From Methanocella_A sp035319305 (lineage in GTDB: Archaea > Halobacteriota > Methanocellia > Methanocellales > Methanocellaceae), in assembly GCA_035319305.1 (NCBI GenBank), contig DATHCY010000083.1:1-5999 (forward strand): a stretch of 5,999 nucleotides of DNA, in the 5' to 3' direction. A program made the translations under genes and the position numbers. Positions 1 to 5,566 of this stretch are shown one piece after another; position 1 is the first letter of the stretch, and each line of letters opens with the position of its first letter. The notes below the pieces were generated by a model. The model did not search any database and was not told the origin of the DNA. It was given only the letters and a program-made list of their open reading frames with translations.

Positions 1-980
1 CCCGCCCCGAAGAGTCCAATGAACCCGACGGAGGTCGGCCCGATGTTTCGAGGCTTGATCTTGATGGCGCTGGAGCCGAGGTAGCCCAGCAGGTTCCCGG
101 CGGCGAAGGCGGCCATGATGATCCCGAACGCCGCGGCGCCCTCGGTTAGTCGGGTGCTCGCGATGATCGGGATGCCGACGATCACCGGGCCGCTGAAGAG
201 GAAGTTCAGGGCGGCCAGGATGAGGAACATGTATAGGATCTTTCGAGTTCCCAGGATGAAGGTGAAGCCTTCCACGATGGACTGCAGGAAGCCTGTCCGT
301 GCAGTTGTTCGGGTCTGCGGCTTTTCGACCTGCATCAGCCAGAGGGTGATCACCGAGACTAGGAAGGTCGCGGAGTCGATGGCGATGGCCAGGCCGATGC
401 CGAAGGTGGAGGGGGATGATCCGGCCTGCGCCGTGGTAAAGAGGGCGATGAGCCCGCCGGCCAGCAGGGGGCCGATGAAGGCGCTGAGGGTGGCGGTGCC
501 TTGGACGATGGAGTTGCCTGTCATCAGCTGTTCGCTGTTGACAATGCGGGGCACGATCGAGCCTGATGCCGGGATGAAGAACGCTGACACGGTTCCGAAG
601 ACTATGGCGAAGGCGTAGAGCATCCACAGCTCGATGTGGTTGGAGAAGATCATGGCCGCGAGGAGGGCGGTCAATCCCAGGCGGAGCACGTCGGAGGCGA
701 GCATCACTGACCGCTGGGAGAAGCGGTCTGTCACGGCGCCGCCGGCCAGCATGAATATGGCCCTCGGCACGCCGATCAGCGCCAGTATCAGCCCGAGCTG
801 GACCGGGTCGCCGGTCAGTATTAATACTAGCCAGGGCAGGGCGATCATATGGAATTGATCGCCGATCACTGAGGTGCCTTGGCCGAGCCAGAGCAGTACG
901 AAGTTGCGATTGCTGAAGATGCTGCTGCGCTTAGGGGTTATCTGCTGAGTCGCTGTATGGGTGGTTGCTGATTGTTCCAT
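1..980 (-). CDS. MFS efflux permease, MefA/EntS-like (3' end beyond window)
   Basis: This is a major facilitator superfamily transporter of the macrolide-efflux/enterobactin-exporter type (MFS_3-like), expected in the cytoplasmic membrane as a proton-driven exporter of drugs or other small molecules. Translating the minus strand from the ATG at 980-978 gives 326 uninterrupted residues before the window edge; the family is usually about 400-430 residues, so roughly the last quarter is missing. A short polar N-terminus is followed by TM1 around residues 26-55 containing LLWLGQGTSVIGDQF, then the MFS motif A loop GGAVTDRFSQRSVM at residues 80-93. Further hydrophobic helices alternate with short basic loops. 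The start lies one base after the TAG of the upstream regulator, so translation is probably coupled; only a weak Shine-Dalgarno-like AAGGACGG precedes it. Pairing with an ArsR-type regulator suggests substrate-inducible export. The substrate cannot be told from sequence. The family call is strong. Confidence 0.9.
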   Translation of the reverse strand, partial: MEQSATTHTATQQITPKRSSIFSNRNFVLLWLGQGTSVIGDQFHMIALPWLVLILTGDPVQLGLILALIGVPRAIFMLAGGAVTDRFSQRSVMLASDVLRLGLTALLAAMIFSNHIELWMLYAFAIVFGTVSAFFIPASGSIVPRIVNSEQLMTGNSIVQGTATLSAFIGPLLAGGLIALFTTAQAGSSPSTFGIGLAIAIDSATFLVSVITLWLMQVEKPQTRTTARTGFLQSIVEGFTFILGTRKILYMFLILAALNFLFSGPVIVGIPIIASTRLTEGAAAFGIIMAAFAAGNLLGYLGSSAIKIKPRNIGPTSVGFIGLFGA

Positions 981-981
981 G

Positions 982-1617
982 CTAATTGCCGTCCTTGTCA
1001 CTGTTCTTGGAAGCTATCGCTATGAGGTCTCTCATCGAGGTGAGGAACTCCTTATCTTCGATCAGTTTGAGTAAAATGGCCACTTGGTAGACGTTTGAGA
1101 CTAGCACCCGGTTGCCTTCGATCTGCTCCAGTCCGATCTGCTGTAGCTCTTTCATGATGGCTTTGGCACGGGCATCGCTTCTCATCAGATCGGCTTTAGC
1201 CCTCTCCAATTTACTATTTGGGATGGGATAGCCGAACAGGCTTAGGTGCTTCACCAGCCTGTCTATGTACTCCGGGCCGAGGGCTGCAGTGCTGGCTGTC
1301 CCTGCGGTTTCGGCCTTGCCGGTGTCGACGACGATGGATATGGCTGCGTTGCGGTAGAATTTTTTCACTACTCCCCCATGGATCTCCTCCCGGACTTGTT
1401 TGACCAGTTTATGCTTTTCCAGGGTCTTCAGGTGGTAGTGTGCTGAGCCTGGGTTGATGTCTAGTCTTCGTGCGAGGTCGGAGATGGATAGCTCCTCATG
1501 TCCTAGCAGTTTGATGATGTCCATGTATTTCGGGGTGAACAGTAGCTTGATCGCTGCCGGGTCTTCGACTACCAATAACTCGGGTATGGCCTCCCCAGGC
1601 TTTTGTTTGCTGTGCAT
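982..1617 (-). CDS. ArsR-type winged-helix transcriptional regulator
   Basis: This is a probable DNA-binding regulator of the adjacent MFS exporter and of itself. With the ATG at 1617-1615 it is 211 residues. The winged helix-turn-helix is at about residues 25-90: ISDLARRLDINPGSAHYHLK (45-64) gives the HTH with the recognition helix, and a basic wing ending KKFYRN (85-90) follows. Residues 99-211 form a mostly helical, charged extension of unassigned function, probably for dimerisation or effector sensing. No ArsR-type metal-binding cysteine cluster is seen (the 211-residue form has no cysteine), so a metal sensor is unlikely. The reading frame stays open to an ATG at 1740, but that 41-residue extension would cross the AT-rich promoter region and overlap the divergent permease start, so the internal ATG is preferred. 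GGGAGG at 1635-1630 lies 12 nt upstream of it. The MFS start follows the stop after one base, indicating an operon. Confidence 0.88.
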   Translation of the reverse strand: MHSKQKPGEAIPELLVVEDPAAIKLLFTPKYMDIIKLLGHEELSISDLARRLDINPGSAHYHLKTLEKHKLVKQVREEIHGGVVKKFYRNAAISIVVDTGKAETAGTASTAALGPEYIDRLVKHLSLFGYPIPNSKLERAKADLMRSDARAKAIMKELQQIGLEQIEGNRVLVSNVYQVAILLKLIEDKEFLTSMRDLIAIASKNSDKDGN

Positions 1618-1640
1618 ATGCAGTAATAGCCTCCCATGGT

Positions 1641-1648
1641 ATTTAAAT
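1641..1648 (-). promoter_or_regulatory. Candidate TATA box for regulator-MFS operon
   Basis: ATTTAAAT is centred about 27 bp upstream of the regulator ATG at 1617, which would place transcription start at or next to the start codon. The alternative TTTAAATA at 1661-1668 would give a leader of about 20 nt that includes the GGGAGG at 1635-1630. The sequence does not decide between the two. Confidence 0.45.
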
Positions 1649-1701
1649 TTTTTTAAATGTTTTAAATAAGTTAAAGTATTGGCTTTTGGCGATAACCTAC
1701 A

Positions 1702-1708
1702 TATATAA
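1702..1708 (+). promoter_or_regulatory. TATA box for APC permease gene
   Basis: TATATAA is a near-ideal archaeal TATA element centred 26 bp before the ATG at 1731. Archaeal transcription normally starts about 26-27 bp downstream of the TATA centre, so the mRNA should begin at the start codon itself. No Shine-Dalgarno sequence precedes the ATG, in keeping with a leaderless transcript. Confidence 0.7.
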
Positions 1709-1730
1709 GCCCCTGAAAAGCTAGAGCCCA

Positions 1731-3164
1731 ATGGAACCACCGACTCTCCAACAGCTATTCAGAACCAAGAGCATCGAACAACTCACCGAATCCGCGGAGA
1801 AGACAGGCCTGCGGAAAACACTGGAGGCACCGGACATCCTGCTGATGGGAATCGGCGCGATCATCGGCACAGGCATTTTCGTGCTAACCGGCGTAGTCGC
1901 GGCCAATTACGCAGGCCCAGGAATAATATTCTCCTTCATGATCAGCGGCATCGCCTGCGTATTCATCGCCCTAATCTATTCAGAACTGGCAGCGATGGTC
2001 CCAGTCGCCGGGAGCGCCTATACATACGCCTACGCCGCCCTAGGCGAAATCATCGCCTGGATCGTAGGCTGGGACTTAGTCCTGGAATACGCGTTTTCGA
2101 TCTGCGTGGTCGCCGCCGGATGGTCGGGCTACATGACCAGCCTACTATCATCCGGGGGTATCGTCCTCCCCAAAATGCTGATCGCAACACCTTCAGACGG
2201 CGGCATCATCAACCTGCCCGCGGTCATCATACCACTGTTCCTAGGAGCGCTCCTGATCATGGGCACAAGAGAAAGCGCGAACTTTAACCGCATCATCGTC
2301 CTAGTCAAGCTAGCGGCCATAGGAATCTTCGTCATATTAGCAGTGCCAAAAGTAAATCCCGCAAACTGGTCCCCGCTCCTACCGTTCGGCTGGTCCGGAG
2401 TATTAGCAGGCGCAGCGATCATCTTCTTCGCCTACCTAGGCTTCGATGCCATGTCCACCACAGCGGAGGAGAGCCACAACCCCGGCAGGGACATGCCCAT
2501 CGGCATCATAGGCTCGCTCCTAGTCTGCAGCATCCTATACCTCGTGGTCGCAGCGCTACTAACCGGGATCGTACCCTACACACAGCTGAATAACGCAGAT
2601 CCAGTCGCATATGCCCTAACCGCGGTCGGCTACCGGCTGGGCTCGGCAGTAGTAGCAGTCGGCGCAGTCGCCGGCATCACCACCGTGCTACTACTCACAA
2701 TCTACGGCCAGACACGGATCATCTTCGCTATGTCCCGCGATGGTTTCCTTCCCCCCAGCATCAGCCGACTCCATCCAAAGTACGGAACACCATACATCGT
2801 GACCATCATAACGACCGCCTCCACAGCACTAGTCTCAGGCTTCGTACCGATCCAAGTGCTAGCGGAACTAGTCAACATCGGCACATTATTCGCCTTCATC
2901 CTCTCAGCGATCGGAGTCTTCGTGCTACGATACAAGCACCCCAATATCAAGCGACCGTTCCGATGCCCGGCCATCATCATAGTGACGCCGATTGCAGTGA
3001 TCATGTGCCTGCTGCTAATGCTCAAACTACCCCTAACTACCTGGATCCGGTTTATCGCCTGGTTCAGCATCGGTATGATCCTGTACTTCGGCTACGGATA
3101 CCGCCATAGCGCCCTGCGCAAGAAGGAGCCTGCGACAGTCACCGTGCAAAATAGCGAAAAGTGA
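1731..3164 (+). CDS. APC-superfamily amino acid permease
   Basis: This is a 477-residue, 12-helix amino acid transporter of the amino acid-polyamine-organocation superfamily (COG0531; resembles the cationic amino acid transporter/YfnA group), acting in the cytoplasmic membrane as an amino acid:proton symporter or exchanger. The unwound TM1 substrate motif GIGAIIGTGIFVLTG is at residues 40-54. TM2-TM3 contain YSELAAMVPVAGSAYTYAYA (83-102). The loop EESHNPGRDMPIGI at 246-259 and YGQTRIIFAMSRDGFLPP at 325-342 are hallmarks of this branch. The length is full for the family and the C-terminal tail is short and basic. The ATG at 1731 fits the TATA position and leaves a typical 35-residue cytoplasmic N-terminus. 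It is divergent from the regulator-MFS operon, so control by that regulator is possible but unproven. Codon use is notable, with many CTA leucine and ATA isoleucine codons and few T-ending codons. Substrate specificity is unknown. Confidence 0.93.
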   Translation: MEPPTLQQLFRTKSIEQLTESAEKTGLRKTLEAPDILLMGIGAIIGTGIFVLTGVVAANYAGPGIIFSFMISGIACVFIALIYSELAAMVPVAGSAYTYAYAALGEIIAWIVGWDLVLEYAFSICVVAAGWSGYMTSLLSSGGIVLPKMLIATPSDGGIINLPAVIIPLFLGALLIMGTRESANFNRIIVLVKLAAIGIFVILAVPKVNPANWSPLLPFGWSGVLAGAAIIFFAYLGFDAMSTTAEESHNPGRDMPIGIIGSLLVCSILYLVVAALLTGIVPYTQLNNADPVAYALTAVGYRLGSAVVAVGAVAGITTVLLLTIYGQTRIIFAMSRDGFLPPSISRLHPKYGTPYIVTIITTASTALVSGFVPIQVLAELVNIGTLFAFILSAIGVFVLRYKHPNIKRPFRCPAIIIVTPIAVIMCLLLMLKLPLTTWIRFIAWFSIGMILYFGYGYRHSALRKKEPATVTVQNSEK

Positions 3165-3188
3165 ATCGGCACCCGCCATGAGAAGCTC

Positions 3189-3196
3189 TTTATAGT
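3189..3196 (+). promoter_or_regulatory. TATA box for small cysteine-protein gene
   Basis: TTTATAGT is centred about 28 bp upstream of the ATG at 3220 and is preceded by purine-rich GAGAAG in the position of a BRE. The spacing predicts transcription starting within a base or two of the start codon. No Shine-Dalgarno sequence is present, so this small gene has its own promoter rather than depending on the permease transcript. Confidence 0.6.
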
Positions 3197-3219
3197 CCGC
3201 AGACGAACAGATCCCGTCG

Positions 3220-3474
3220 ATGACCGATCTGACCTCATTCATCTGCGTCTTTTGCAGGCATCTCAGCGAAGATTCCACGCGTTGCTCAGCTTTTCCCGAC
3301 GGCATCCCCGACGAGATCCTGTTCGAGGGGCATGATCACCGATTCCCTCTCGACGGTGACCGGGGGATCCGGTTCGAGCTGAAGCCCGGCGAGGATGCGA
3401 ACTGGGACGAGTGGCAGAACATGGTCGAGGCCCGGTCCCAATCCTGCGAGATCAGAGTCCAGAGCAAGTGGTAA
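3220..3474 (+). CDS. Small conserved cysteine-bearing protein
   Basis: This is an 84-residue protein of a small, uncharacterised family found in bacteria and archaea (recalled, not searched). Visible features are Cys9-x2-Cys12, a third cysteine at 22, the block CSAFPDGIPDEI (22-33), histidines at 38 and 40, and the block PLDGDRGIRFEL (43-54). The AFPxGIP and GDxGIxF blocks are what mark the family. Three cysteines plus histidines could bind a metal, probably zinc, but this is inference. The protein is acidic, with no membrane segment or signal peptide, so it should be cytoplasmic. The ATG is supported by a TATA box about 28 bp upstream and fits a leaderless message. The gene follows the permease by 55 bp and converges on the flavin reductase with 10 bp between stop codons. 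Function unknown. Confidence 0.82.
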   Translation: MTDLTSFICVFCRHLSEDSTRCSAFPDGIPDEILFEGHDHRFPLDGDRGIRFELKPGEDANWDEWQNMVEARSQSCEIRVQSKW

Positions 3475-3484
3475 CCGCACATAG

Positions 3485-3492
3485 TTATTTTT
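3485..3492 (+). terminator. Possible oligo-T terminator of the small gene
   Basis: TTATTTTT begins 10 bp after the stop codon of the small plus-strand gene. Archaeal transcription commonly ends at such T-runs without a hairpin. It overlaps the last codons of the convergent flavin reductase. The call rests only on position and composition. Confidence 0.35.
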
Positions 3493-4042
3493 GCATCAAA
3501 GCTTTGCCGTCTTTGTAGGCGGTGCCGATGACTTTACCCAACTCCCAGTACAGACCGCCTCCCAGTAGTACGGGGTTGATCTTCCTGGCGTCCGGCTTGC
3601 CGTCAGTCATACAGTCGCTATCTACGTAGACTTCGAGGACCTCGCCGATGAAGACATCGTTATTAGGCAGGTCGACCTGCTTGAACACTTTGCAGAGGAT
3701 ATTCACAGGGCACTCCCGGATCATCGGCGCCTTGTCTACAGAACCGTAAAAGGAAGTGAAGACGCCTGACTTGTCAGTATCCCGACCGGATACCAGGCCC
3801 ACGTAATCGGTCTTTTGAACCAGATCCGGCGAGGGAACGTTCACGCTAAAGTACCCGGTCTCCATGATCCCGGCGTTGGTGTAGTGGGATTTTGCTGACG
3901 TGATGTACACCATAGGCGGCGCCCGCGACATCCCTCCGAAGCCGCCGATAGTAATGTAGTTCGCTTTTCCACCGACGAGCGTACCGGCAATCACGATGGG
4001 CGCAGCTCCGGGCCGCTCCTTTCCGATCATTACCTTACCCAT
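3485..4042 (-). CDS. Flavin reductase-like FMN-binding protein (flavoredoxin type)
   Basis: This 185-residue protein has the flavin-reductase-like split-barrel fold (Flavin_Reduct, flavoredoxin group), cytoplasmic, expected to bind FMN and pass electrons between a pyridine nucleotide or ferredoxin-type donor and an acceptor. Typical features are the N-terminal strand PIVIAGTLVGGKANYITIG (15-33), the phosphate/flavin-contact stretch FGGMSRAPP (35-43), YTNAGIMETGYFSVNVPS (54-71) and TDYVGLVSGRDTDKSG (78-93). The length is normal. The frame is open to a start at 4120, but those 26 extra residues overlap the methyltransferase end and are not family-like. The ATG at 4042 is preceded at 7 nt by GGAAGGGG (4057-4050). 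It follows the methyltransferase stop by 34 bp, so co-transcription is likely, although a weak GTATAC at 4073-4068 could be its own TATA box. The electron donor and partner are not determinable. Confidence 0.9.
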   Translation of the reverse strand: MGKVMIGKERPGAAPIVIAGTLVGGKANYITIGGFGGMSRAPPMVYITSAKSHYTNAGIMETGYFSVNVPSPDLVQKTDYVGLVSGRDTDKSGVFTSFYGSVDKAPMIRECPVNILCKVFKQVDLPNNDVFIGEVLEVYVDSDCMTDGKPDARKINPVLLGGGLYWELGKVIGTAYKDGKALMQK

Positions 4043-4049
4043 GCTAAGG

Positions 4050-4057
4050 CCCCTTCC
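4050..4057 (-). promoter_or_regulatory. Shine-Dalgarno-like site deciding the flavin reductase start
   Basis: GGAAGGGG on the minus strand ends 7 nt before the ATG at 4042. It supports this start over the upstream in-frame one. It also argues for a transcript that extends into the methyltransferase gene, because a leaderless mRNA would lack the site. Confidence 0.5.
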
Positions 4058-4076
4058 ATAGACTATCGTATACAGA

Positions 4077-4676
4077 TTAAGCCTTTGTACCTGATAAAAG
4101 GTATGCCTGCCGCTTCCCACCCTCCAGCCGCGTCTCGAAGGCCGCCTCCCTAATATAGTTGATCCTGAAGAGCCCGGAGAAGGTCCCTTCGATCTCTGAC
4201 TTCGACACCCTTCTAGGCCCGTCCGTCCCGGGCTGCTTATCTGAGAAGCACATCATGAAATAGCCCCCGCCCCTGCGAAGCACACGGTGTACCTGGCTGG
4301 CGTAGACCGGACGCTCATCGTCCTCCATCACGTGGAAGAGGCCGCAATCTATGATGGTATCGAAAGCTCCCTCCGGAAAAAATCGATCCAGTTCCAGCAC
4401 GTTGCCCTGGATGAAGCTCGCCTTCAGACGGCTTGCATCCGCCCCGGCCCTGGCATCCGCGAGTGCATCCGAGGCTACGTCGATGCCGGTGACAGTGAGA
4501 CCGGCCTGCGCCAGCATGATGGCATTCGCTCCCCGGCCACAGCCAACGTCGAGGACTCTGCCAGGCCCGATCTCCCCATTCCGGAGGACAGCCTCAAAGT
4601 CAGGCTGAGGCCGGCCGATGTCCCAGGGCGGGACGCCTGTATACGCCTCATTCCAGTCGCTTATAATCCTCGCCAT
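4077..4676 (-). CDS. Class I SAM-dependent methyltransferase
   Basis: With the ATG at 4676 this is a 199-residue cytoplasmic methyltransferase with the Rossmann-like class I fold (Methyltransf_25/UbiE-TehB-like). Motif I, VLDVGCGRGA, is at residues 41-50; the acidic ribose-binding residue is in GID (64-66); GNVLEL (91-96) and FDTIID (105-110) are motifs II-IV; LRRGGGYF (133-140) precedes strand 5. The N-terminal WNEAYTGVPPWDIGRPQPD (8-26) is a known lead-in of this group and begins just after the chosen start. The substrate is not identifiable, with small molecules (thiol, tellurite or metalloid-like) more likely than nucleic acid. The reading frame is open upstream to a GTG at 5021, adding 115 residues that do not belong to the family. 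A TATA-like CTATATCT at 4710-4703 lies about 30 bp before the ATG and supports the short form. The flavin reductase follows 34 bp downstream. Confidence 0.9.
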   Translation of the reverse strand: MARIISDWNEAYTGVPPWDIGRPQPDFEAVLRNGEIGPGRVLDVGCGRGANAIMLAQAGLTVTGIDVASDALADARAGADASRLKASFIQGNVLELDRFFPEGAFDTIIDCGLFHVMEDDERPVYASQVHRVLRRGGGYFMMCFSDKQPGTDGPRRVSKSEIEGTFSGLFRINYIREAAFETRLEGGKRQAYLLSGTKA

Positions 4677-4702
4677 ATCAAATAAAATATAGATCTCCAG
4701 AC

Positions 4703-4710
4703 AGATATAG
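4703..4710 (-). promoter_or_regulatory. Candidate TATA box for methyltransferase gene
   Basis: CTATATCT on the minus strand is centred about 30 bp upstream of the ATG at 4676, predicting a leader of only a few nucleotides. It lies in a local AT-rich patch (4677-4710) inside otherwise GC-rich DNA, which supports a promoter here and the short form of the methyltransferase. Confidence 0.5.
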
Positions 4711-4754
4711 GTGAGCAGGAGACACGCAGGAGCAGCAACGACACGATAGCTGCG

Positions 4755-5155
4755 GATTTTCATCCCTTGAAACCATGCATCGATTACTTCGGCCACTGTG
4801 CGCCGCTTGGGCAGCCGCCGAACCGCTCCTCGGAATCCCGCCTTTTGCAGGACGCTCCGCAGTCTTCCGGATAGATCGACCAGTCCCAGTGTAGTCGTGA
4901 TGATCAGGCCAGGACTGGCCCGGCAGATTGGCGGATAGGCTGGTGAAAAAGAGGCAGACTCAGGAGCGGCGCGGACATGATGCCTGGCAGTTGCATTTGT
5001 CCCGTTACTGTCGGTCACCACCGGCCGGGACAGTGCTCGGGCCTACAGGGAAGCCGCCAGCGAGGCCGGGGCGAAGTTCGCGGCCCACCGGTCAGCAGCT
5101 CTTGGTCGCCGGCCTTGTACTGTGCCTTCCATTTGTCTATCCGTTTAGTAGAGAT
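4755..5155 (-). pseudogene. Possible remnant of an IS630-type transposase
   Basis: The 500 bp between the DUF202 stop and the methyltransferase start (4677-5176) hold no convincing intact gene. Two minus-strand peptides in different frames resemble parts of IS630-family transposases. The first (5155-5057) reads KRIDKWKAQYKAGDQELL followed by GGPRTSPRPR, like the end of the N-terminal helix-turn-helix and its following PR-rich linker. The second (4865-4755) reads LRSVLQKAGF, then RRLPKRRTVAEVIDAWFQ, like the second winged helix before the DDE domain. Order and strand are consistent, but stops and a frame change separate them, and no DDE catalytic region or terminal inverted repeat was seen. 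This is resemblance judged by eye; the alternative is plain non-coding sequence that happens to stay open. A TTTTT run on the minus strand at 4950-4946 could end transcripts from the DUF202 gene. Confidence 0.3.
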
Positions 5156-5176
5156 TAAGATGGTCTTCGAGGATCT

Positions 5177-5566
5177 TCACGGCCAGACCCTCCAGAATAG
5201 GTTGAGCAGTATCAGAAGCCCGATGAAGGTGATGGCCAACGCGCCGATCAGGGTGGTTGAAACGGGAAATTGTTGGCCTGCCCGCCGGCTCAGCCACCTT
5301 AGATAAACGATGTATTCCGCAATCGCCAGTCCCATTAGTGCGGTACCCAGGATGACCAGCGCCTCTCCGATGAGTCTCGGCCCGGTGCCGGGGAACTGTC
5401 CTAGCACGTCTGATTCTCGCAGGTACTGGAAGAACTTGTAGATGCTGAAGCCGAAGCTGATCATCGAGACGGTGGTGCGGGTCCCGGCCATGAGGGTGCG
5501 ATCTGCGGCCATTCGAGTCCGATCATAGCTGAGATCCGGAGGCTCGGCCGGGGGATTCTCGGTCAT
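5177..5566 (-). CDS. DUF202 (YidH-like) inner-membrane protein
   Basis: This 129-residue integral membrane protein belongs to the DUF202/YidH family (COG2149), whose biochemical role is unknown. The family signature DRTLMAGTRTTVSM (22-35) precedes TM1, which includes FGFSIYKFF (38-46). TM2 spans about residues 66-89 and TM3 about 103-125, ending LNLFWRVWP at the extreme C-terminus. Three helices and the length match the family. The Arg-rich entry to TM1 is the most conserved part. The ATG at 5566 overlaps the stop of the upstream DUF1622 gene in an ATGA, so the two are translationally coupled and probably work together at the membrane. The fit to the family is good, with no truncation. Confidence 0.9.
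   Translation of the reverse strand: MTENPPAEPPDLSYDRTRMAADRTLMAGTRTTVSMISFGFSIYKFFQYLRESDVLGQFPGTGPRLIGEALVILGTALMGLAIAEYIVYLRWLSRRAGQQFPVSTTLIGALAITFIGLLILLNLFWRVWP

Larger units (their letters stand above)
1618..1730. promoter_or_regulatory. Divergent intergenic promoter/operator region
   Basis: This 113-bp spacer between the regulator and the APC permease is much more AT-rich than its surroundings. It holds four TTAAAT-like elements at 1643-1648, 1653-1658, 1662-1667 and 1671-1676 (the last is TTAAAG), starting 10, 9 and 9 bp apart, close to one helical turn. They overlap the sequences that would be TATA boxes for the minus-strand regulator. A direct repeat TTGGC (1679-1683 and 1686-1690) lies next to them. 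A regulator bound here would cover its own promoter and might also affect the divergent gene. That it is an operator is an inference from position and periodicity. Confidence 0.6.

Noticed and set aside
817..828. 12-bp perfect palindrome AGTATTAATACT
   Set aside because: It lies inside conserved MFS coding sequence, where the codons fully account for it. The symmetry does not extend and there is no second copy.
115..858. Plus-strand open frames of 167 and 74 codons opposite the MFS gene
   Set aside because: They lie wholly antisense to a well-supported transporter. Their composition (runs of Met, Arg, Pro, Ala) is that of a shadow frame, and they show no family motif.
1618..1740. Longer form of the regulator starting at 1740
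   Set aside because: The 41 added residues would be encoded by the AT-rich promoter spacer and overlap the divergent permease start. The ArsR-like fold is complete without them.
3485..4120. Longer flavin reductase start at 4120
   Set aside because: The 26 extra residues overlap the methyltransferase end and do not resemble the family. The ATG at 4042 has a well-spaced Shine-Dalgarno-like site.
4928..5306. Plus-strand open frames of 76 and 109 codons across the gap
   Set aside because: They run into the antisense of the DUF202 gene, have no recognisable motif or promoter, and show low-complexity Arg/Gly/Pro/Ser content typical of spurious frames in GC-rich DNA.
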